A program made the position numbers and the translations under genes. The notes under the pieces were generated by a model that searched no databases, was not told the origin of the DNA, and saw nothing but the letters and a program-made list of their open reading frames with translations. A stretch of 37,830 nucleotides of DNA from positions 1 to 37,830 of the forward strand of contig CAMJJD010000017.1 in assembly GCA_946406015.1 (NCBI GenBank), given 5' to 3'. Shown here piece by piece: positions 33,615-37,830 of this stretch (position 1 is the stretch's first letter; every line of letters starts with the position of its first letter). Source of the DNA: an uncultured Bacteroidales bacterium (lineage in GTDB: Bacteria; Bacteroidota; Bacteroidia; Bacteroidales; P3).

Positions 33615-34202
33615 TTACGGAAGCGGAACCAAGCCGTTAAAGCCCATAAAGGCCATGGCCAGAATGCCTGCCGTCACCAAAGCAATGGGCACACCCTTCA
33701 TGCCGCGCGGCGTACCAGTGAGGTCCAACTGCTCGCGGATGCCGGCAAAAAGGATGAGTGCCAGCGCAAAACCCACGGCGATGGAGGCCGAATAAACCAC
33801 GCTCTCGAGGAAATTCATGTGCTTCTGGATGACCAAGATGGCCACACCCAGCACGGCGCAGTTGGTAGTAATCAGGGGAAGGAACACTCCCAGAGCCTGA
33901 TAGAGCGACGGGGCAATCTTCTTCAGCACTATCTCGACCATCTGCACCAAACCGGCGATGACCAGAATGTAAGCTATCGTCTGCAGATATTCAAGATGCA
34001 ATGGCTCAAGCACATAAGTCATAATTAGCCAAGTCACCATCGTCGCCAACAGCATGACAAAGAGCACGGCGCCGCTCATGCCTACACTCGACTTCACATC
34101 CTTGCTCACACCCAGGAAGGGGCAGATGCCAAGGAACTGAGCCAGAACGACATTGTTGACCAGAATGGCCCCGATAATCAGGGCAGGTATCGTGATTCCC
34201 AT
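33615..34202 (-). CDS. rnfA: Rnf electron transport complex subunit RnfA
   Basis: This 195-residue membrane protein is a clear RnfA/RsxA: the pattern NNVVLAQFLGICPFLGVSKD, YLQTIAYILVIAGLVQMVEI, FLPLITTNCAVLGVA and the final LAMAFMGFNGLVPLP match the family, with six membrane helices and the two half-motifs containing the inner cysteines that hold an iron-sulfur site in Rnf/Nqr. RnfA normally sits at the end of an rnfBCDGEA operon. Here no other rnf gene is in the window and it has its own near-consensus promoter (34230-34260), so it looks detached from the complex's operon. It could serve a complex encoded elsewhere. Confidence 0.93.
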   Translation of the reverse strand: MGITIPALIIGAILVNNVVLAQFLGICPFLGVSKDVKSSVGMSGAVLFVMLLATMVTWLIMTYVLEPLHLEYLQTIAYILVIAGLVQMVEIVLKKIAPSLYQALGVFLPLITTNCAVLGVAILVIQKHMNFLESVVYSASIAVGFALALILFAGIREQLDLTGTPRGMKGVPIALVTAGILAMAFMGFNGLVPLP

Positions 34203-34229
34203 AGTGTTTTGTGTTTACAATTCGGACTG

Positions 34230-34260
34230 CAAAAATACGAACATTTTACAAACTGACAAA
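34230..34260 (-). promoter_or_regulatory. Promoter of rnfA
   Basis: TTTTG on the minus strand (34261-34257), 19 bases, then TATTTTTG (34237-34230). The spacer and flanks match the tRNA-Ser promoter closely (TTTTGTCAGTT, AAAATGTT.GTA). Confidence 0.8.
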
Positions 34261-34320
34261 ATTTTTTTACACCACCGCATGAAAACAACCCTCCGACCCT
34301 ATATGATGATTACTTAAAAT

Positions 34321-34409
34321 CTCCGAGGTGGGTCCAACTGAGTCAGACCCTCCTCGGAGATGGTTCGGAGATGGTTCGGAGATCCTTCGTAGATGGTTCG
34401 AAGATGTCC
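34321..34409 (-). terminator. 11-bp repeats and CTCCGAGG hairpin after the nitroreductase gene
   Basis: In minus-strand direction about five 11-base units (CGGAGATGGTT type on the plus strand, 34355-34409) begin shortly after the nitroreductase stop codon (34416). They run into a hairpin (34359-34321): CTCCGAGG/CCTCGGAG outer arms, one mismatch, GGGTC/GACCC inner arms, then ATTTTAAG. Same design as 5266-5345. Confidence 0.75.
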
Positions 34410-34415
34410 GACCGA

Positions 34416-35051
34416 CTACCAGCGGTTGTAGTGCACCCGTTCGGGGTCCCATTTGTCTTTGGGCTGGGTGTCGCCGGAGGGCACTCCGATGGGCACCACG
34501 GCATAGGGCACTACGGTAGGCGGCAGGCCTACGGCGGCACGGATGGGGTCCATGCGCTCGGGATAGGGATAGCAGGCCGTCCAGCAGGCACCGAGACCAT
34601 AGGCCTCCACGGCCAGCAGCAGGTTCTCGGTGGCGGCACCGAGGTCGTCACGCCAGAGGTGGTTCACCTGGGCCACATCGGGACCCTCGGGGTTGTCGCG
34701 CGTGGGACCCATGTGGATGGTGTCGGCACAGAGGATGACGATGGCGCCGGCCTCTTTGTACATGCGCATGTTGAAGTTGTCACCGAAGATGGCCTCAAGG
34801 TCTTGGTCAGGGGTGACGACCACGAAGCTCCAGGGGCGCCAGTCGCGGCCCGAGGGGGCCGCCTGGGCGGCACGCAGGATGTTCTCCAGCGTGGCGGCGG
34901 GGATGGTGTCACCGTTGTAGGAACGGACGCTCTTGCGGCTGAGGATGTTCTGCATGACGGTTTCGGCAGGGTCAACCTGCGCTACTTCCTGTTTGTTGCA
35001 GCAGGCGGCCATCATGGCGGCGGCGGCAAGGAATAACATTACTTTCTTCAT
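34416..35051 (-). CDS. Nitroreductase-family lipoprotein
   Basis: This 211-residue protein has a lipoprotein signal (MMAACC, Cys17 or Cys18) followed by a nitroreductase fold: MQNILSRKSVRSYNGDTIP (FMN-binding Arg/Ser pair), AAQAAPSGRDWRPWSFVVV, and later HLWRDDLGAATENLLLAVEAYGLGACW. Nitroreductases use FMN and NAD(P)H. Export as a lipoprotein is unusual for a flavin enzyme, but several Bacteroidota encode this form. It overlaps the gene before it by ATGA. It is followed by the repeat/hairpin element at 34321-34409. Confidence 0.85.
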   Translation of the reverse strand: MKKVMLFLAAAAMMAACCNKQEVAQVDPAETVMQNILSRKSVRSYNGDTIPAATLENILRAAQAAPSGRDWRPWSFVVVTPDQDLEAIFGDNFNMRMYKEAGAIVILCADTIHMGPTRDNPEGPDVAQVNHLWRDDLGAATENLLLAVEAYGLGACWTACYPYPERMDPIRAAVGLPPTVVPYAVVPIGVPSGDTQPKDKWDPERVHYNRW

Positions 35052-35422
35052 TGGTATTGTATTGTTGATTGTTTGTCATTATGGGTGGCACCGCTGGTGG
35101 TGTCGACCTGTGTGGTGTCTTCAGGGTAGACGATATCACCCTCCATAGGTTCTACTTCACCCTCTACCTTCCCTTCGGTGCAGCTGGTGAATGCCGCCAG
35201 CGACATGGCCACACCCGCCACCGCGGCGGCCTTGCCGAAGGTCATGCGGCGGTGCAACTCATGCTCCAGATACTTCACCTCGGCCTCGCAGCGCGGACAG
35301 GTGCCGTCGCACGGACCGTCGTAGGTGCATTCATGCTGCTCCAGCGGTATTTGGTTCTCGTCGGCCACACGCTTGCGGATGGCCTTCAACTCTTTGCAGA
35401 TGTTCTTGCCGTTAGTCTTCAT
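35048..35422 (-). CDS. Small protein with a four-cysteine cluster and a lipobox-like segment
   Basis: This 124-residue protein has a helical N-terminus, then Cys32, Cys38, Cys42 and Cys45 in ECTYDGPCDGTCPRCEAEVK, suited to a zinc or iron-sulfur site. A hydrophobic segment (63-79) ends in FTSC, resembling a lipobox inside the protein, and an acidic C-terminus follows. It overlaps namZ by 11 bases and nitroreductase by ATGA, so all three are probably made together. I recall similar proteins from other Bacteroidales but not a function. Whether it is split or processed at the inner lipobox is unknown. Confidence 0.7.
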   Translation of the reverse strand: MKTNGKNICKELKAIRKRVADENQIPLEQHECTYDGPCDGTCPRCEAEVKYLEHELHRRMTFGKAAAVAGVAMSLAAFTSCTEGKVEGEVEPMEGDIVYPEDTTQVDTTSGATHNDKQSTIQYQ

Positions 35423-36599
35423 ATATCAGGTATTTCTTACGTATCTTTTTGAACTCGTCGAGGGCGGGCTGCCAGGTGGCACGTATCTCCTCTTCGCTCA
35501 TACCCTGCTCTATCTGCTTGCGCAGGTCGCCGTTGCCGGCCAGTTTCTCGAAGAAGTTGCTCTTGAGGAAGAAGGGCTTGTCGGCTGCGGACACGGCACG
35601 CCGTGTCCCTACAATACGGTACATCTCCATCAAATATTTAAGAGTAAAAGCCGCCGGAGCCTCTTCCTGCCGCAGGTCGAGGGTGTCGGTGCCATAGGTG
35701 ACCCACTCGAAGGGGTAGTCGGTGCCGCGACCGACGCCGCAGTGGGTGCCCTCGAAAAGGCAGAGACTGGGATAGAGGGCTATGGCGTGGGCGTTGCGCA
35801 GATTGGGCGACGGCGGCACGGGCAGCTCATAGTCCACCGAGTCACGCCGGTAACCCTGCATGGGGACAACAGTGAGGTTACATTCCCTGCCGCCTGCCAG
35901 CCATTGCTCACCATTTATCATTTGGGCATATTCGCCGATGGTCATGCCGTAGACGACTGACACGGGGTGCATACCTACAAAGGAGCGGAAACGAGCCGTG
36001 TCCAGCACGGGCCCGTCGATGTAATGGCCATTTGGGTTGGGACGGTCAAGCACCACGAGGGGAATGTCCCTCTCGGCACAGGCCTCCATCACATAGTGCA
36101 GCGTAGAAAGGTAGGTGTAGAAACGGCAGCCCACATCCTGCAGGTCGAACAGCACCACATCCACATCCTCCATCTGCTTGGCCGTGGGCTTCTTGTTCTT
36201 GCCATAAAGGGATATGATGGGAAGGCCCGTCTTGGGGTCAGTGCTGTTGTCCACCTTGGCGCCCGCCGCCGCAATGCCGCGGAAGCCATGTTCAGGACAG
36301 AATATCTTGGTGACGTTCACACCCGCGCGGAGCAAGGTATCCACAAGGTGTGTTGCCCCCACCACCGAGGTCTGGTTTGCCACCACCGCAGTGCGACCCT
36401 TATAGCCGCCCTCGCGGAACAAGAACATAGAGGGGAACACCTCATGGCCCCACAGGTTCTCGGCACCTGTGGCAAAAGCGGAATCTGGCGAAAGGGGTTC
36501 ATACCCGAAATCCTCATTGCTTTGGGCATGGCAGGAATAGAACAGCAGTTGCGACAGCATCGCAACAACCAGGACCACACTATACGACAGCCTTTTCAA
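35412..36599 (-). CDS. namZ: Exo-beta-N-acetylmuramidase NamZ (DUF1343)
   Basis: NamZ removes terminal N-acetylmuramic acid from peptidoglycan fragments; homologues have been characterised in Bacillus and Tannerella. The 395-residue protein has a signal peptide (ending SCHAQS), then FCPEHGFRG, SLYGKNKKPT, VVLFDLQDVGCRFYTYLSTL, VVLDRPNPNG, HPVSVVYGMTIGE, and a final WQPALDEFKKIRKKYLIYED. The start is TTG 36599, 4 bases after the dut stop. The segment GTRRAVSAA is encoded by a palindrome (35589-35608) and disrupts an otherwise conserved part. It is the third gene of the clpP-dut-namZ run. Confidence 0.92.
   Translation of the reverse strand: MKRLSYSVVLVVAMLSQLLFYSCHAQSNEDFGYEPLSPDSAFATGAENLWGHEVFPSMFLFREGGYKGRTAVVANQTSVVGATHLVDTLLRAGVNVTKIFCPEHGFRGIAAAGAKVDNSTDPKTGLPIISLYGKNKKPTAKQMEDVDVVLFDLQDVGCRFYTYLSTLHYVMEACAERDIPLVVLDRPNPNGHYIDGPVLDTARFRSFVGMHPVSVVYGMTIGEYAQMINGEQWLAGGRECNLTVVPMQGYRRDSVDYELPVPPSPNLRNAHAIALYPSLCLFEGTHCGVGRGTDYPFEWVTYGTDTLDLRQEEAPAAFTLKYLMEMYRIVGTRRAVSAADKPFFLKSNFFEKLAGNGDLRKQIEQGMSEEEIRATWQPALDEFKKIRKKYLIYED
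35589..35608. repeat. Palindrome inserted in frame in namZ
   Basis: GGACACGG (35589-35596) and CCGTGTCC (35601-35608) flank CACG, with CTAC following on the plus strand. It translates as part of VGTRRAVSAA. I remember very similar palindromes dispersed in bacterial genomes, so it may be a short mobile repeat. Confidence 0.75.
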
Positions 36600-36602
36600 A
36601 CC

Positions 36603-37040
36603 TCAGCTCTTTCCAGTGTGGCCGAAGCCGCCAGTGCCTCGCTCGGTGTCGGATAGTTCCTCTACCTGAACAATTTCTGCCTGCTCATGGCGGGCGATAA
36701 CCATCTGGGCGATGCGCTCGCCGTCGTTGATAACAAAGTCCACCTGCGAGAGGTTGATGAGGATGACGCATATCTCGCCGCGGTAGTCGGCGTCGATGGT
36801 ACCGGGCGAGTTGAGCACGGTGATGCCTTTCTTCAAGGCCAAGCCGCTGCGGGGACGCACCTGCGCCTCGTAGCCCGCCGGCAACTCCATGAAGAGGCCG
36901 GTCTTCACCAATCCTCTTTCCATCGGCTTCAGCGTGATCGGCCCTTCCGGCAGGTAGGCCCGCAGGTCCATGCCCGCCGACTGCGCCGTCTCATACTTCG
37001 GCAGCGGGTGGTGGCTGGTGTTCTTTATTTTGAGTTGCAT
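36603..37040 (-). CDS. dut: dUTP diphosphatase
   Basis: Dut hydrolyses dUTP to dUMP, keeping uracil out of DNA and feeding thymidylate synthesis. The 145-residue trimeric type has all five motifs: [43 protein letters not shown] and the C-terminal [12 protein letters not shown]. Start ATG 37040; length normal. A 9-base repeat links it to clpP. Confidence 0.97.
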   Translation of the reverse strand: MQLKIKNTSHHPLPKYETAQSAGMDLRAYLPEGPITLKPMERGLVKTGLFMELPAGYEAQVRPRSGLALKKGITVLNSPGTIDADYRGEICVILINLSQVDFVINDGERIAQMVIARHEQAEIVQVEELSDTERGTGGFGHTGKS

Positions 37041-37085
37041 AAGGTCTTAAGGACCTTAAGGACTTTAGGGACCTTAAGGACTTTA
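37041..37085. repeat. 9-base repeats filling the clpP-dut gap
   Basis: AAGGACCTT, AAGGACTTT, AGGGACCTT, AAGGACTTT (37049-37084), preceded by AAGGTCTT. The clpP stop codon (37085-37083) is within the repeat, and the dut start (37040) follows it directly. Confidence 0.9.
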
Positions 37086-37745
37086 TTTCTTGGTTAACAC
37101 TTCGTCGATCATGCCGTAGGCCAAAGCCTCCTCGGCGGTGAACCAGTGGTCGCGGTCGCTGTCTTTCTCCACCTGTTCGAAGGGCTGGCCACTGTGCTTG
37201 GCGATGATTTCGTATAGCTCTTTCTTGAGCTTCAGTATCTCGCGCACCGTGATCTCCATGTCGGTGGCTTGTCCGTCGGCGCCACCCATGGGCTGGTGGA
37301 TCATCACGCGGGCGTGCGGCAGGGCGCAGCGGCGGCCTTTCTCGCCGGCGCAGAGCAGCACGCTGGCCATCGAGGCGGCCAAGCCGGTGCAGATGGTGCT
37401 CACCTTCGGCTGGATATACTGCATGGTGTCATAGATGCCCAGACCTGCATAGACCGAGCCTCCCGGCGAGTTGAGGTAAATCTGGATGTCCTTGGTGGGG
37501 TCCACGCTCTCGAGGAAGAGCAGCTGGGCCTGGATGACGTTGGCGGTGTAGTCGTCGATGGCGGTGCCGAGGAAGATGATGCGGTCCATCATCAGGCGGC
37601 TGAAGACGTCCATCTGGGCCACATTCAGCTGGCGCTCCTCAACGATATAGGGGGTCAGCGAGTTGTTGATTGCCGAGGTATACTTGGCATAGGTGGTGCT
37701 GCTGATGCCACGGTGCTGGGTGGCGTATTTCTCAAATTCAGTCAT
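37083..37745 (-). CDS. clpP: ATP-dependent Clp protease proteolytic subunit
   Basis: ClpP forms the double-ring protease chamber working with ClpX or ClpA. The 220-residue protein has the catalytic triad Ser125 (GLAASMAS), His150 (VMIHQPMGG) and Asp199 (DSDRDHWFT). The oxyanion segment SPGGSVYAGLGIYD and the N-terminal propeptide-like part (before about residue 33) are normal. tig and clpX, usual neighbours, are not visible here, although the upstream window edge is near. The leader upstream is built of two repeat families (37754-37815). Confidence 0.97.
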   Translation of the reverse strand: MTEFEKYATQHRGISSTTYAKYTSAINNSLTPYIVEERQLNVAQMDVFSRLMMDRIIFLGTAIDDYTANVIQAQLLFLESVDPTKDIQIYLNSPGGSVYAGLGIYDTMQYIQPKVSTICTGLAASMASVLLCAGEKGRRCALPHARVMIHQPMGGADGQATDMEITVREILKLKKELYEIIAKHSGQPFEQVEKDSDRDHWFTAEEALAYGMIDEVLTKK

Positions 37746-37753
37746 AATAATAT

Positions 37754-37815
37754 AATTTCAATTTTCAATTTAAGACTCCTCCTGTAGTTAAGTAGACAGT
37801 AGTTAAGTAGTTAAG
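37754..37815. repeat. Heptamer and octamer repeats upstream of clpP
   Basis: AATTTCA, ATTTTCA (37754-37767), then TAGTTAAG units at 37785, 37800 and 37808. They form most of the leader before ATG 37745. No gene or clear promoter is visible between here and the window end. Confidence 0.75.
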
Positions 37816-37830
37816 ACAAATGTTCTGGTC

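Overview
The window looks like chromosomal DNA from a gut-type Bacteroidales bacterium (phylum Bacteroidota). The evidence is the Bacteroidetes promoter form (TTTG or TTG, 19-20 bases, then TAnnTTTG) in front of many genes, a type IX secretion sorting domain, DUF6266 and DUF2723 proteins, a short CoaX, and AT-rich leaders without strong Shine-Dalgarno sites. Core genes are GC-rich; a few accessory genes are clearly AT-rich. The species cannot be named from this sequence.

Layout. 1-140: 5' part of a tRNA-Ser(GCU) on the minus strand, with its promoter and a terminator-like hairpin in the leader. 631-2388: a secreted C69 dipeptidase. 2460-5480: an AT-rich accessory island with a YhcG-type PDDEXK nuclease, an unknown lipoprotein, repeats and a large palindromic terminator. 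5485: a DUF6266 gene that lacks a stop where its family ends and runs antisense into the next gene. 16407 down to 6106 (minus): a nine-gene envelope operon, pth-coaX-outer-membrane protein-TPR protein-lptC-lpxD-two SGNH hydrolases-MBOAT acyltransferase. 16769-19621 (plus): two secreted proteins, the second with a type IX sorting tail. 19735-23825 (plus): coiled-coil protein, zapA, a possible 6S RNA gap, rny, lgt, gpmA. 32050 down to 23973 (minus): PrsW protease, arginase-like protein, a 56-residue protein, lptE, DUF2723 glycosyltransferase, cysS, a membrane protein and an outer-membrane protein. 32168-33166 (plus): trpS. 37745 down to 33241 (minus): clpP, dut, namZ, a Cys-cluster protein, a nitroreductase lipoprotein, then rnfA and a small lipoprotein under their own promoters.

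Much of the content serves the cell envelope: LPS transport (lptC, lptE), lipid A (lpxD), lipoprotein maturation (lgt), peptidoglycan turnover (namZ), surface O-acylation (MBOAT/SGNH) and protein glycosylation (DUF2723).

The most unusual signal is a set of unrelated short tandem repeats with 7-, 8- or 9-base periods. They sit at operon junctions, where they carry stop codons, ribosome-binding regions and start codons, and inside reading frames, where they encode signal peptides, linkers or membrane segments. Two copies of a second element type, an 11-base tandem repeat followed by a CTCCGAGG hairpin, lie behind genes at 5266-5345 and 34321-34409. I found no CRISPR array, rRNA, insertion sequence or phage.
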